From positions 83,585-147,584 of the forward strand of contig NZ_JAHXBF010000023.1 in the NCBI RefSeq assembly GCF_020103695.1: DNA of 64,000 nucleotides. The letters run 5' to 3'. The DNA comes from Hyalangium versicolor. Its GTDB lineage: Bacteria > Myxococcota > Myxococcia > Myxococcales > Myxococcaceae. The position numbers and the translations under genes are program-made. Below the pieces are notes generated by a model. That model was not told where the DNA came from, did no database searches, and was given only the letters and a program-made list of their open reading frames with translations. Positions 28,290 to 37,596 of this stretch are shown piece after piece; the stretch's first letter is position 1; the number at the start of each line of letters is the position of its first letter.

Positions 28290-28832
28290 CTACCAGCTCA
28301 CCTCCAAATCGAACCCCGCGGTCTCTCGCATCGTCACCGTCACGGTCGGCTTGACGTCCGTCCTGCGCAAGCCCGCCTCGAACAGCCCGGCCATGAAGTC
28401 CGGCTTGGCGTCCGGATCCCCGCGATAGGAGACGCGGTAGCGCCGCTCCCCCAGCTTGGCCACCTCCACCTGATACTCGAAGGTGTCCAAGCGACTCAGG
28501 CTGGGGATGCGCTGCACGAAGCGGTCGGGCCCCAGCAGCGGCAGGCTCACATCCACCACCTTGCCCACCAGGGTGCGGATGAAACCGGTGGCCAATTGCC
28601 GCCCCAGCTCGCGGTAGGCCGCCTCGCGCCCCAAGTGGGCGAAGCGCTGCTTCCATGCCACTTCCAGCGCCTGATTCCAGACCTCGATGGGGTAGCTGGC
28701 CTGCAGCCGCCCCACGTCCACCCCCACCCCACGCAGTGCGTCAGCGAAGGTCCCCTCCGCACCCAGCGCTCGGACGAACAGTCCCTCGAAGAAGGAGCCC
28801 TGCGTGACGCGGCCGGACGTGGAAGCGGTCAT
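28290..28832 (-). CDS. DUF2378 family protein (TIGR02265, myxobacterial)
   Basis: 180 residues starting at ATG 28832 with GAGG seven bases upstream. It fits the DUF2378 pattern: GSFFEGLFVRALG, YPIEVWNQALEVAWKQRF, AAYRELGRQLATGFIRTLVGK and a C-terminal beta part with YRVSYRGDPDAKPDFMAGLFEAGLRR. The family is found mainly in Myxococcales, where one genome carries many copies; its role is unknown, possibly ligand binding. Presence of this family supports the taxonomic call. It lies 8 bp after the DUF3467 gene. Confidence 0.92.
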   Translation of the reverse strand: MTASTSGRVTQGSFFEGLFVRALGAEGTFADALRGVGVDVGRLQASYPIEVWNQALEVAWKQRFAHLGREAAYRELGRQLATGFIRTLVGKVVDVSLPLLGPDRFVQRIPSLSRLDTFEYQVEVAKLGERRYRVSYRGDPDAKPDFMAGLFEAGLRRTDVKPTVTVTMRETAGFDLEVSW

Positions 28833-28840
28833 GTTGGACC

Positions 28841-29128
28841 TCAATGTCTGCGATCGTCCTCCCTCAGGACGATGGGGCCGTACTTCGCCTCGTAACGCAC
28901 CAGGTTCTCCTGCATGGCCTGCACCAACCGCTTCATGTGCTGCGGGTTGGTGATGATGCGGGAGAACACCTTCGCCCGAGGCTGCTGGGGAAACACATAG
29001 ATGAAGTCCAGGGTGAACTCGGTCGGGCTGTGGTCCACCATGGCCATGTTGGCATAGCGGCCCTGGGCCACATCTTCATCGAGTTGAATCTGGAGCGAGG
29101 GCGCGGGAGGCTTGAGAGTGTCTGACAT
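28841..29128 (-). CDS. DUF3467 family protein
   Basis: 95 residues from ATG 29128. The pattern LQIQLDEDVAQGRYANMAMVDHSPTEFTLDFIYVFPQQPRAKVFSRIITNPQHMKRLVQAMQENLVRYEAKYG matches the small DUF3467 family, found in many bacteria and of unknown function. It is followed after 8 bp by the DUF2378 gene, so both are probably translated from one message. It diverges from the hydrolase gene at 29177 with only 48 bp between start codons. Confidence 0.9.
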   Translation of the reverse strand: MSDTLKPPAPSLQIQLDEDVAQGRYANMAMVDHSPTEFTLDFIYVFPQQPRAKVFSRIITNPQHMKRLVQAMQENLVRYEAKYGPIVLREDDRRH

Positions 29129-29176
29129 AGAGCAGTGGGAATATCGCTCCGGCGTTATCGTGACTAGCGTTCCTGC

Positions 29177-29998
29177 GTGAACGCACTTGCCCTCGGCATG
29201 GACATCGGGAAGACCGCACCTTTCGAGCTGGGACATGGCGAGAACGCCTGTCTGCTACTGCACGGTTTCACTGGCAGCCCGTGGGATGTGAGACCCCTGG
29301 GAGAGGCGCTGGCGGAACGCGGGCTGTTCGTGAAGGCCCCCCGGCTACCGGGCCACGGCACCACGCCCGAGGCCATGCTCGAGGCGGACCACAACCAGTG
29401 GCAGGAAGCAGCGTGGGAAGCCCTGCACACGCTGCGCGGCTTCCGGCAGGTGTTCGTCGCGGGACTGTCCATGGGCGCGCTGCTCGGGCTGCGACTGGCG
29501 GCCGGGAGCCCCGAGCGCGTGAGCGGGCTGGTGCTGATGGCTCCAGCCGCGCGGTTCAAGGGCCCCACGATGGCGCTGCTCAAGAGCCTGCGCCACACGC
29601 GCCTGCTGGAGCGGGTGAAGCCCTGGGTCCGCAAGACGGCCACGGACCTGAGCGATCCGGTGGCGCTGGCGGAGGCGCCCATCCTCCCGGCCTTCCCAAG
29701 CGCGCGGCTGAATGACTTGTGGCAGGTGCAGGAGGCGGCGATCCTGGCGGCTCCCCGCGTGCGCTGCCCCACACTGGTGGCGGTGGCAGAGCAGGACCAC
29801 GTGGTGGATCCGGACGGTGGGAAGTGGCTCGCCGGCCAGCTCACTGGCGCCCCGGAGGTGCGGCTGCTGTCCCTCCAGGAGGGCTACCACATCATCCCCC
29901 GGGACCGAGGCGGCCCCCGGCTGGCACGCGAGGTGGGGAACTTCCTGGGTGAACTCCAGGGGACAGAACGTGGCTCCGCGTCCGGCATCTGTGTATGA
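29177..29998 (+). CDS. Alpha/beta hydrolase, carboxylesterase-like
   Basis: 273 residues from GTG. Features of a serine esterase/lipase: oxyanion-hole segment LLLHGFTGSPWDVRPLG, nucleophile elbow GLSMG, acid in EQDHVVDP and catalytic His in GYHIIPRD. It resembles monoacylglycerol-lipase or Est30-type carboxylesterases. No signal peptide, so cytosolic. It lies 18 bp before the ABC ATPase gene, so it may be part of the export operon that follows, though its substrate is unknown. Confidence 0.9.
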   Translation: MNALALGMDIGKTAPFELGHGENACLLLHGFTGSPWDVRPLGEALAERGLFVKAPRLPGHGTTPEAMLEADHNQWQEAAWEALHTLRGFRQVFVAGLSMGALLGLRLAAGSPERVSGLVLMAPAARFKGPTMALLKSLRHTRLLERVKPWVRKTATDLSDPVALAEAPILPAFPSARLNDLWQVQEAAILAAPRVRCPTLVAVAEQDHVVDPDGGKWLAGQLTGAPEVRLLSLQEGYHIIPRDRGGPRLAREVGNFLGELQGTERGSASGICV

Positions 29999-30016
29999 GC
30001 CAGTTCCTGGCTCCGC

Positions 30017-30721
30017 ATGACCTCCTCCTCGCCCTCGCCCCTCGTCGAACTGAATGATGTCTCCAAGACCTACGCCGAGGGCGAGGCCGTGCGCGAGGTG
30101 CTCACGGGCGCCCGGTTCTCGCTGCACCGGGGCGAGTTCGTGGTGCTCCTGGGGCGCAGCGGCTCGGGGAAGTCCACGCTGCTCAACCTCATCAGTGGCA
30201 TTGACCTGCCGACTCGCGGATCCGTGCGCGTGGAAGGCCGGGACCTGAGCCAGCTCACCGAGCGCGAGCGCACCCTGTTGCGGCGCGAGCGCATCGGCTT
30301 CGTCTTCCAGGCCTTCAACCTGCTGCCCACGCTGACGGTGGAGGAGAACGTCCGGCTCCCGCTGGAGCTCACGGGACGCACCGGCGCGGCGGCGGACGCG
30401 CGGGTGCGGGAATTGCTGGGCCAGGTGGGCCTGGGCGGCCGCGAACGCAGCTTCCCGGACCGACTGTCCGGAGGCGAGCAGCAGCGCGTGGCCGTGGCTC
30501 GGGCCCTGGCGCATACCCCGCCGCTGCTCCTGGCGGACGAACCCACGGGCAATCTCGACGAGCAGACCGGCCGGCAGGTGCTGGATCTGCTTCAGGGCCT
30601 CATCCGCCAGGGCAATGCGTGCGCCCTGGTGGTGACCCATGATCCGGATCTGGCGGCGCGAGCCGATCGCGTCCTGGTGATGGAGGCGGGACGGCTCCAC
30701 GAGAAGCAGGTGCGACCGTGA
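30017..30721 (+). CDS. ABC transporter ATP-binding protein (MacB/LolD/AttE type)
   Basis: 234 residues, the usual length for an ATPase of the FtsX-permease group. Walker A is GRSGSGKST, the Q-loop is FVFQAFNLLPTLTVEENV, the signature is LSGGEQQR and Walker B is LLLADEPTGNLD. It powers the permease encoded next, with which it overlaps by 4 bp. Members of this group do not import but extract or export lipids, lipoproteins, peptides or signals from the inner membrane. Confidence 0.95.
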   Translation: MTSSSPSPLVELNDVSKTYAEGEAVREVLTGARFSLHRGEFVVLLGRSGSGKSTLLNLISGIDLPTRGSVRVEGRDLSQLTERERTLLRRERIGFVFQAFNLLPTLTVEENVRLPLELTGRTGAAADARVRELLGQVGLGGRERSFPDRLSGGEQQRVAVARALAHTPPLLLADEPTGNLDEQTGRQVLDLLQGLIRQGNACALVVTHDPDLAARADRVLVMEAGRLHEKQVRP

Positions 30722-33255
30722 GCCACCGGCTGCTGGCTCGCGCGAGCGGGCGCCACCTGGGCAAGCACCCCTGGCTCACCGCCCTGTCGTTGTTGGGCAT
30801 CGCCCTGGGCGTGGCGGTGGTCGTGTCCATTGATCTCGCCAGCACCAGCGCCCTGCGCGCCTTCGAGCAGTCCACGGAGACGGTGGCGGGCCGGGCCACG
30901 CACCAGATCGTCGGTGGGCCCACCGGGGTCCCTGACTCGCTGTATCGAGAGCTGCGGCTGCGGCCCGGTGCTCCCGTGGCGGCTCCCGTGATCGAGGGCT
31001 CCGTGCGAGCCACTCGGGGAGATCGGCGTCCACTCACCGTGTTGGGCGTGGATCCGTTCGCGGAGGCTCCCTTCCGGCCCTACACCCAGGGCGGTGCACC
31101 CGGCTCACTGGATTCGCTGCTCACGGAGCCGGGCACGGTGCTCCTCCCCGCCATGACGGCGCGGCTTCTTGGGGTGGGAGTGGGGGATTCCTTCGAGGTC
31201 GGCGTCGGAGGCCTGACGCGACGGCTGAAGGTCGCGGCGCTGCTGACGCCTCCGGACGAGCGCACCGCTCGCGCGATGGAAGGGCTGGTGCTCGCGGATG
31301 TGTCCACCGTTCAGGAGCTGTTCGGCCGGACGGGGCGGCTGTCACGCATCGATCTGAAGATCGAGAGCGATGCGGAGCTGGCCCGGCTCCGGGAGTGGCT
31401 GCCCGCGGGCGTGGAGGTGGTGCGTCCCGAGGCTCGTGGAGGGACCATCGATCAGATGACGCGGGCCTTCCGCACCAACCTCACCGCGCTGTCCCTGCTG
31501 GCGCTCGTGGTGGGGATGTTCCTCATCTACAACACCATGACGTTCTCCGTGGTGCAGCGGCGAGGGATGTTGGGACGCCTACGCGCGCTCGGAGTGACCC
31601 GAGGCGAGCTGTTCGCGATGGTACTCGGAGAGGCCGCACTGCTGGGCGCGGTGGGCACGGCGGCGGGGCTGCTGCTCGGCGTGATGCTGGGGCGCGGGTT
31701 GGTGGGGCTCGTCACGCAGACGCTCAACGATCTGTACTTCGTCGTGAGCGTGCGGCGCCTGTCGCTGGAGCCCTGGACGCTCGCCAAGGGCCTCGGGTTG
31801 GGGCTGGGAGCGACAATTGCCGCCGCGCTCATGCCCGCGTGGGAGGCCGCCCGCTCGGCCCCTGTCACCACGATGCGCCGCTCCACGGCGGAGGAGATGA
31901 CTCGCAGCCGGGCTCCGAAGCTCGCGCTGCTGGGGCTGATCATCCTGGCCCTGGGTGGAGGCCTGTTGGCGCTGCCCACGCACGCGCTGCTACCTGCCTA
32001 CGCGGGGCTCTTCGCTGTCCTGCTCGGAACAGCGCTGATGGTACCTTGGACGACGGAGCGGTTGGCGTTGGGGGCCGCGACCCCGCTCGGGGCTGCCTTT
32101 GGAATGCTCGGGCGCATGGCGGCTCGCGGCGTGAGGGCGAGCCTCAGCCGCACCGCTGTGGCGCTCGCGGCGCTGATGGTCGCAGTGGCGACCACGGTCG
32201 GCGTGGGGCTCATGGTCACGAGCTTCCGTGGCACCGTGGTGACCTGGCTGGAGGCTTCGCTCCAGGCAGATGTCTTCATCTCCCCTCCCTCGCTCATCGC
32301 CCGGCGCGGCTACTCCGCCTTCGTGCCCGGCCTCGTCGAGCAGTTGCGTGTCATCCCCGGCGTGGCCGCAAGCTCCACCATCCGCGTGGTGCAGTTGGAC
32401 GTGGAGGGCATCCCCACGGATCTGCTCGCCGTCGAGTTCGCCCAGGGCCCCGAGCGCCCCTACCGCATGAAGGAGGGCGCCCCGGACACCGTGTGGCGCG
32501 AACTCGAGGCACCCGACACGCTGCTCGTCTCCGAGCCCTTCAGCTACCACCGGGACATCCACCGCGGAGACACCGTGCGGCTGCCCACGGACCATGGGCC
32601 CCAGTCCTTCCGCGTGGTGGGCGTGTACTTCGACTATGGCTCGGACACCGGCACCGTGCTCATGCCTCGCGCCACCTACGACCACTATTATGAGGACCGG
32701 GCCGTGAGTGGCCTGGCCCTCTACGCCGCACCGGGACAGGACGTGGACGCGCTCGTGAAGCGAGTCATCGAGCGGGCCGGCGACACGCAGACACTGAACG
32801 TCCGTCCCAACCGCGCCCTGCGCGAGGGCTCGCTGGAGGTGTTCGATCGGACCTTCACCATCACCCAGGTCCTGCGCCTGCTCGCGATCGGCGTGGCGTT
32901 CATCGGCGTGCTCAGCGCGCTGATGGCGCTGCAGTTGGAACGGGCGCGCGAGTTCGCCGTGCTGCGGGCCACAGGGCTGACACCCGGCCAGCTCTGGGGC
33001 CTCGTGTCGTTGCAGACGGGGCTCCTGGGGTTACTCGCGGGCCTGTTCGCCGTGCCACTGGGCGTGGCGCTCGCGGCCATCCTCGTCTACGTCATCAACC
33101 AGCGCTCCTTCGGATGGACGCTGCAGTTAGCGCTGACACCGGAGATCCTGAGTCAGGCCTTGCTGCTGTCGCTGGTGGCCGCCGCGCTCGCGGGCCTGTA
33201 CCCCGCCTGGCGAATGGCTCGCGCCAACCCCGCCCTGGCGCTGCGGGAGGAGTGA
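30718..33255 (+). CDS. FtsX-like ABC transporter permease, duplicated type
   Basis: 845 residues from GTG. An N-terminal membrane helix (PWLTALSLLGIALGVAVVVSID) and large periplasmic domain precede a FtsX core (LTALSLLALVVGMFLIYNTMTFSVVQRR, TRGELFAMVLGEAALLGAVGTAAGLLLGVMLG). A second half repeats this order and ends with LRLLAIGVAFIGVLSALMALQLERAREFAVLRATGLTPGQ and the C-terminal helices. The two FtsX halves in one chain equal AttF plus AttG. A lipocalin-like protein follows after 4 bp, completing an AttEFGH-like exporter. Confidence 0.95.
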   Translation: MSHRLLARASGRHLGKHPWLTALSLLGIALGVAVVVSIDLASTSALRAFEQSTETVAGRATHQIVGGPTGVPDSLYRELRLRPGAPVAAPVIEGSVRATRGDRRPLTVLGVDPFAEAPFRPYTQGGAPGSLDSLLTEPGTVLLPAMTARLLGVGVGDSFEVGVGGLTRRLKVAALLTPPDERTARAMEGLVLADVSTVQELFGRTGRLSRIDLKIESDAELARLREWLPAGVEVVRPEARGGTIDQMTRAFRTNLTALSLLALVVGMFLIYNTMTFSVVQRRGMLGRLRALGVTRGELFAMVLGEAALLGAVGTAAGLLLGVMLGRGLVGLVTQTLNDLYFVVSVRRLSLEPWTLAKGLGLGLGATIAAALMPAWEAARSAPVTTMRRSTAEEMTRSRAPKLALLGLIILALGGGLLALPTHALLPAYAGLFAVLLGTALMVPWTTERLALGAATPLGAAFGMLGRMAARGVRASLSRTAVALAALMVAVATTVGVGLMVTSFRGTVVTWLEASLQADVFISPPSLIARRGYSAFVPGLVEQLRVIPGVAASSTIRVVQLDVEGIPTDLLAVEFAQGPERPYRMKEGAPDTVWRELEAPDTLLVSEPFSYHRDIHRGDTVRLPTDHGPQSFRVVGVYFDYGSDTGTVLMPRATYDHYYEDRAVSGLALYAAPGQDVDALVKRVIERAGDTQTLNVRPNRALREGSLEVFDRTFTITQVLRLLAIGVAFIGVLSALMALQLERAREFAVLRATGLTPGQLWGLVSLQTGLLGLLAGLFAVPLGVALAAILVYVINQRSFGWTLQLALTPEILSQALLLSLVAAALAGLYPAWRMARANPALALREE

Positions 33256-33259
33256 GGAG

Positions 33260-34438
33260 ATGGGCAGCGGCAAGGGATTGGCTCTCGGTGTGGCACTGGT
33301 CCTCGCGGGACTCGCGGTGGGAGTCTGGTTTGTCACCCGCGAGGCGACACCTCCCTTCGAGCAGGCCCGGCTCACGGTGGCGCAGGCGCTGGGCGGAACG
33401 GAGAGCACCGAGGGCTATGCGCGCGCCGCAGGCCCCCGCGAGTTCCACTTCCCCGAGGACCATGGTCCGCACCCCGAGTTCCGCACCGAGTGGTGGTACT
33501 GGACGGGCAACCTGGAGACCGCGGATGGGCATGCCTTTGGCTACCAGCTCACGCTGTTCCGCAAGGCCCTGGCGCCTCGCGAGGCGGAGCGCGCCTCCAC
33601 GTGGGGCTCGCGGCAGGTGTACATGGGGCACCTCGCGCTCTCGGACATCGGCGCCGAACGCTTCCATGCCTTCGAGCGTTTCAGCCGTGAAGGGATGGGG
33701 CTCGCGGGGGCTCGCGCACAGCCCTTCCAGGTGTGGCTGGAGAACTGGAAGGTGGAGGGCACCGAGAGCAGCGTGTTCCCCATGCGGCTCTCGGCGGAGG
33801 TGAACGACGTGGGGCTCTCCCTGACGCTGGAGGAAGGCAAACCCCCAGTGCTCCAGGGTGACAAGGGCCTGAGCCAGAAGACGGAGGGCGAAGGGAACGC
33901 CTCCTATTACTACTCGCTGACGCGGATGCCCACGCGCGGCACGGTGACGGTGGACGGGCGCCCCCATGAGGTGACGGGCTCGAGCTGGATGGATCGCGAG
34001 TGGAGCACGAAGTCGCTCGGAGCCGGCCAGGTGGGCTGGGACTGGTTCGCGTTCCAGCTCTCCGATGGCAGCGAGTTCATGCACTACCAGCTCCGGCACC
34101 AGGATGGCTCCGTGGATCCGTTCAGCGCGGGCGTGGACATCCCCGCCCAGGGAGAGTCCGTGCGGCTGCCGAGAGACGAGGTGCGCATCGAGGTGCTCGA
34201 CACGTGGCGCAGCCCTCGCAGCAAAACGAACTACCCGGCTCGCTGGCGGATCTCCGTGCCCTCGCGGCAGCTCGTGCTCGAAGTCACTCCGGCCCAGGCG
34301 GACCAGGAGCTGCCGGTCACCGTGCGCTACTGGGAGGGCGCCGTCCGCATCCAGGGCACTCGCGCGGGACAGCCCCTGTCTGGCCGAGGCTACGTGGAGC
34401 TGACGGGATATGGCGATGCTCCGGAGCCTACTCGCTGA
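33260..34438 (+). CDS. AttH/CrtC-type lipocalin-like protein of the ABC operon
   Basis: 392 residues. One N-terminal membrane anchor (LALGVALVLAGLAVGVWFV) and then two lipocalin-like halves. Family signs are FHFPEDHGPHPEFRTEWWYWTGNLETADGHAFGYQLTLFR, SYYYSLTRMPTRGTVTVDG, VTGSSWMDREWSTKSLGAGQVGWDWFAFQLSDGSEFMHYQLR and a C-terminal YWEGAVRIQGTRAG...GRGYVELTGYG. The fold is shared with hydroxyneurosporene synthase (CrtC), but genes in this ABC context are usually AttH-like and not carotenoid enzymes. It probably carries or modifies the exported hydrophobic compound on the outer face of the inner membrane. Confidence 0.9.
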   Translation: MGSGKGLALGVALVLAGLAVGVWFVTREATPPFEQARLTVAQALGGTESTEGYARAAGPREFHFPEDHGPHPEFRTEWWYWTGNLETADGHAFGYQLTLFRKALAPREAERASTWGSRQVYMGHLALSDIGAERFHAFERFSREGMGLAGARAQPFQVWLENWKVEGTESSVFPMRLSAEVNDVGLSLTLEEGKPPVLQGDKGLSQKTEGEGNASYYYSLTRMPTRGTVTVDGRPHEVTGSSWMDREWSTKSLGAGQVGWDWFAFQLSDGSEFMHYQLRHQDGSVDPFSAGVDIPAQGESVRLPRDEVRIEVLDTWRSPRSKTNYPARWRISVPSRQLVLEVTPAQADQELPVTVRYWEGAVRIQGTRAGQPLSGRGYVELTGYGDAPEPTR

Positions 34439-34465
34439 GCCACGGGCTCGCGCCGCTACGCTCTG

Positions 34466-36817
34466 TCAGCGCTTCGAGGACTGAGGAGTACCCACGGGCT
34501 CGGGCTTGCTGAGGGAGATGTCCATCTCCGCCTGCCCATCCTTCTCCGCTCGGGGGAGCGCGAACCAGAGTTCCCGAGCGCCCTGCACGGTGTAGTGCCC
34601 GGGAGACAGCACATACCGGACCTCTCCCGAGCCCTGCCCCGACACCTGCACCCGGGCCGCCGCCTTGGGAACCACCAGGAGGGCCACCCCGCTCACGGGA
34701 GATCCCTCGTGGGCCACGATGTCCAGCGAGTACGGCACACCCGGATCCAACTTCCGAACCGAGTAGCGATTCTCCAGCGCCACCTGGTGCGCGAAGCGCT
34801 TCGGGTCCACCTTGAGGTGGACCATCTCCTTCGAGGCGGTGTCCCGCATATGGACGGTGAAGTTGCGGCCCACGTTGTGCTCGACGGTGCTCCCCACCAG
34901 GGCGAAGACATGCACCACCCGCGTCTTCGTGATGGCACGCGGCTTCGACGAGACCATGAACAGCCGCTCCTCGTCGGGCACACCCTCTCCCTCCAGGAAC
35001 ACGTAGAGCTGCCCCGAGCGCGACGAGGCCGGGGCCATGCCGTTGCTCAAGTCCTGCTCCGAGATCGGCACATCGCTCGTGTACGAGCCCGAGGTCCACA
35101 CCGTATAGCTCCGCTCCGGATTGAGCCTCTGTTGGAGCGAGCGCGCCTTCGTACTGAACGAGTGCCACTTCTCCTGCAAGGTGAAGCGCGCGGGCAGTTC
35201 GTCCGTCCCGAGCCGCGCGGCGAAGGACTCCTCCGAAAGGGGCGTCGGCTGCTGGGCCACCTCCTGCACGGGAGGAGGCGATGGCGGAGGCGGCGGAGGC
35301 GGAACGGGCTCCAGCGTCACGTCCAGCTGCGTCTCCAGCGCTCCTCCCTCGAACTGGCGGGTCCAGGGCTTCATGCCCTTCAGGCCCAGCTCCAGCGCGT
35401 GCGGTGCATCGCGGGCAATGCCCTCCAGCCTCAGCGGCGTCACCCCCCGAGAGACCCCATCCAGGATGACCTGGGCTCCAGGCGGCTCGGAGTGCACATC
35501 CAGAGGCGGCGGACGGCGCAGCGACTTCGCGGCCAGTCCCAGCCCCACCCCCACCATCACCGCGAGCACACCCCCCAGCCAGAGCCCCCACCGCTTCTTC
35601 CGAGGCGGCGCGGACTGGACATCCACGGAGGTCACCACCGCGCCTGTCGACGGCTCCACGGACACGGCGACCACGTCCGGATCCGTGGGGAGAGGAGCCA
35701 CCTCCACCTTGCGCGGCTCCGTGGCCGGCACCGAGCTGCGCTCAGGCCCCTCGCGCTCGCGAAGCTCGGTGACCCACTGAATCACCTGCTCCCGGAAGCG
35801 CGGCGGAATGCTGGGCGGACGGCCGAGCTCCGTCAGCTCGCGCTCGTAGAACAGGCCCATCATGTGCTTCAGGTTGTGGACCGGGAACATCGGCGCCCGC
35901 GTGGCCAGCCACTCCGAGAGCTGATGGTGCAGCGCCTCCGCGCTCGGGATGCGGTCCTCGCGCTTCTTCGCCATCGCCTCTTCGAGGATCTCCACCAGCC
36001 CCGCATCCAGGGCCGGATTGAGCTCCAGCGGTGGGGTGAGCTCCCCGTGGACGATGCGCCGCATCACCACCATCTCGGAGCCTTCCACCGGCAGGCGGCC
36101 ACAGAGCATGCGGTAGAGCAACACCCCCACCGCATACACATCCGAGCGCGCATCCAGGGACTCGCCCAGCGCCTGCTCCGGGGAGAAGTAGAGGTACTTG
36201 CCCTTCACCATCCCCACCTCGGTCACCGGCCGCCCCGCCATCTGCGCCTTGGCGACCCCGAAGTCGGAGATCTTCACCTCTCCCTCGTAGCTGATGAGGA
36301 CGTTGTCCGGAGACACATCCCGGTGCACCAGGCCCAGCGGATTGCCCTGCTCGTCCTTGCGCGTATGGGCGTGGTGCAGCCCCTTGCACAGCTCGATGGC
36401 GATGTGCACCGCCAGCGGCGCCGGCAGCTGTGACAGCGCCAGGCCCTGGGCCTTCTTCAGCACGCGCGAGAGCGGGTGTCCCTCCACCAGCTCCATGGCC
36501 AGGTAGTACTCGCCATTCACCTGCCCGAAGTCGAAGACATGGACGATGTTGCCGTGGTTGAGGCCCACGGTGACGCGCGCCTCCTGGATGAACTGCTCCA
36601 CGAAGGACGGATCCTCCGCGTAGACATCCAGCACCTTCTTGATGACCACGGGCTTGGTGACGCCCGGCGCCGCCATGTACCGGGCACGGTAGACGATGGC
36701 CATTCCGCCGAGTCCGAGGCGCTCGAGAAGCTCGTACTTCCCGAAAGGAATGATCGCGTCACCACTCAAGATGGGCGCACTGTAGCAGTCCTGGGCACCC
36801 TCCTGTTCCAGGTACAT
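34466..36817 (-). CDS. Ser/Thr protein kinase with PEGA domain and large extracytoplasmic region
   Basis: 783 residues. The kinase domain (about 27-320) is complete: GLGGMAIVYRA, Lys in VVIKKVLD, HRDVSPDNV, DFGVAKAQ and SPEQALGE. A basic juxtamembrane stretch and one TM helix (WGLWLGGVLAVMVGVGLGLAA, about 415-437) lead to a PEGA domain (DVHSEPPGAQVILDGVSRGVTPL), a proline tract, and a C-terminal region of about 240 residues I cannot assign. The layout is that of a receptor-like kinase with an envelope sensor part. No partner gene is adjacent, since it is convergent with the exporter operon and divergent from the next gene. Confidence 0.95.
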   Translation of the reverse strand: MYLEQEGAQDCYSAPILSGDAIIPFGKYELLERLGLGGMAIVYRARYMAAPGVTKPVVIKKVLDVYAEDPSFVEQFIQEARVTVGLNHGNIVHVFDFGQVNGEYYLAMELVEGHPLSRVLKKAQGLALSQLPAPLAVHIAIELCKGLHHAHTRKDEQGNPLGLVHRDVSPDNVLISYEGEVKISDFGVAKAQMAGRPVTEVGMVKGKYLYFSPEQALGESLDARSDVYAVGVLLYRMLCGRLPVEGSEMVVMRRIVHGELTPPLELNPALDAGLVEILEEAMAKKREDRIPSAEALHHQLSEWLATRAPMFPVHNLKHMMGLFYERELTELGRPPSIPPRFREQVIQWVTELREREGPERSSVPATEPRKVEVAPLPTDPDVVAVSVEPSTGAVVTSVDVQSAPPRKKRWGLWLGGVLAVMVGVGLGLAAKSLRRPPPLDVHSEPPGAQVILDGVSRGVTPLRLEGIARDAPHALELGLKGMKPWTRQFEGGALETQLDVTLEPVPPPPPPPSPPPVQEVAQQPTPLSEESFAARLGTDELPARFTLQEKWHSFSTKARSLQQRLNPERSYTVWTSGSYTSDVPISEQDLSNGMAPASSRSGQLYVFLEGEGVPDEERLFMVSSKPRAITKTRVVHVFALVGSTVEHNVGRNFTVHMRDTASKEMVHLKVDPKRFAHQVALENRYSVRKLDPGVPYSLDIVAHEGSPVSGVALLVVPKAAARVQVSGQGSGEVRYVLSPGHYTVQGARELWFALPRAEKDGQAEMDISLSKPEPVGTPQSSKR

Positions 36818-36885
36818 TCAGGACCCACACGGGGTGTACAAGAGGGCCCACCGAGTGAGCCCCCTCTCGTCCCTGGGACGCATCC

Positions 36886-37596
36886 ATGAGCTTGCCCCGC
36901 TTCGTGCTGTGTCTGGTCCTGTCCGCCTCGAGCTTGGGATTTGCCCAAGTCCCAGGCGATGAGCCGCTGCCCCCACCGCCGCTCGTTCCGGCACCCACTT
37001 CCCCCGCGCCGCTCGTCCCAGCTCCGGAGCAACCCGAGGAGCCCCCGCGGGCGGCTCCCGAGGGAGAGATCATCCCTCGTACGGAATCGCCCCTGCGGCC
37101 AACCTCTCCTCGCTTCGCGGGCAGCCGCGTCGCCGTCGAGGCCCTGGGAGGCATCGCGGGCGGCCTCGGGCTGGGCCTGGGGACCGCCCTGGCCATTGGA
37201 GGCCTCTTCTCAGTCAATGGCGAGTGCGTTGGCGAGGAGGCCTGCGGGGTGTTGATCGGCGTCCTGGCCCTTCCGGCCGTCGCGATCGGCATTCCGCTGG
37301 GGGTCTACATCGCGGGAGGACTCATGGAGGGCAAGGGCCGCTTCCTTCCGACCCTCGGGGGCATGGGCTTGGGTCTCCTGGCCGCGACAGTCATGGTCGC
37401 CACGGAAAGTGACGCGCTGGTCGTGTTGGGTCTGGTCGCCTTCCCCATCGCGGGCGCCATCGTGGGCTACGAACTGTCTCACCCGGAGAGGCCACGCCTG
37501 CGAGATGGATACGCCAGCAACACCCTCCAGGTGACGCCGCTGCTCGGGGTTACACACCACGGCAGCTTCGTGGGGGGACTGTCGGGCCGGTTCTGA
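36886..37596 (+). CDS. Exported/membrane protein of unknown function
   Basis: 236 residues with a signal peptide (FVLCLVLSASSLGFAQ) and a Pro-rich stretch (about 20-75). Several Gly-rich hydrophobic helices follow (ALGGIAGGLGLGLGTALAIGGL, VLIGVLALPAVAIGIPLGVYIAGGLM, TLGGMGLGLLAATVMVATE, ALVVLGLVAFPIAGAIVGYELS), and the C-terminus is strand-like (LQVTPLLGVTHHGSFVGGLSGRF). The pattern resembles small myxobacterial envelope proteins. No family assigned. It is divergent from the PEGA kinase, with only 68 bp between start codons, so coordinated expression is possible. Confidence 0.75.
   Translation: MSLPRFVLCLVLSASSLGFAQVPGDEPLPPPPLVPAPTSPAPLVPAPEQPEEPPRAAPEGEIIPRTESPLRPTSPRFAGSRVAVEALGGIAGGLGLGLGTALAIGGLFSVNGECVGEEACGVLIGVLALPAVAIGIPLGVYIAGGLMEGKGRFLPTLGGMGLGLLAATVMVATESDALVVLGLVAFPIAGAIVGYELSHPERPRLRDGYASNTLQVTPLLGVTHHGSFVGGLSGRF

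Noticed and set aside
33260..34438. Carotenoid 1,2-hydratase (CrtC) assignment
   Set aside because: The fold is similar, but there are no carotenoid genes, and the ABC-exporter context points to an AttH-like role.
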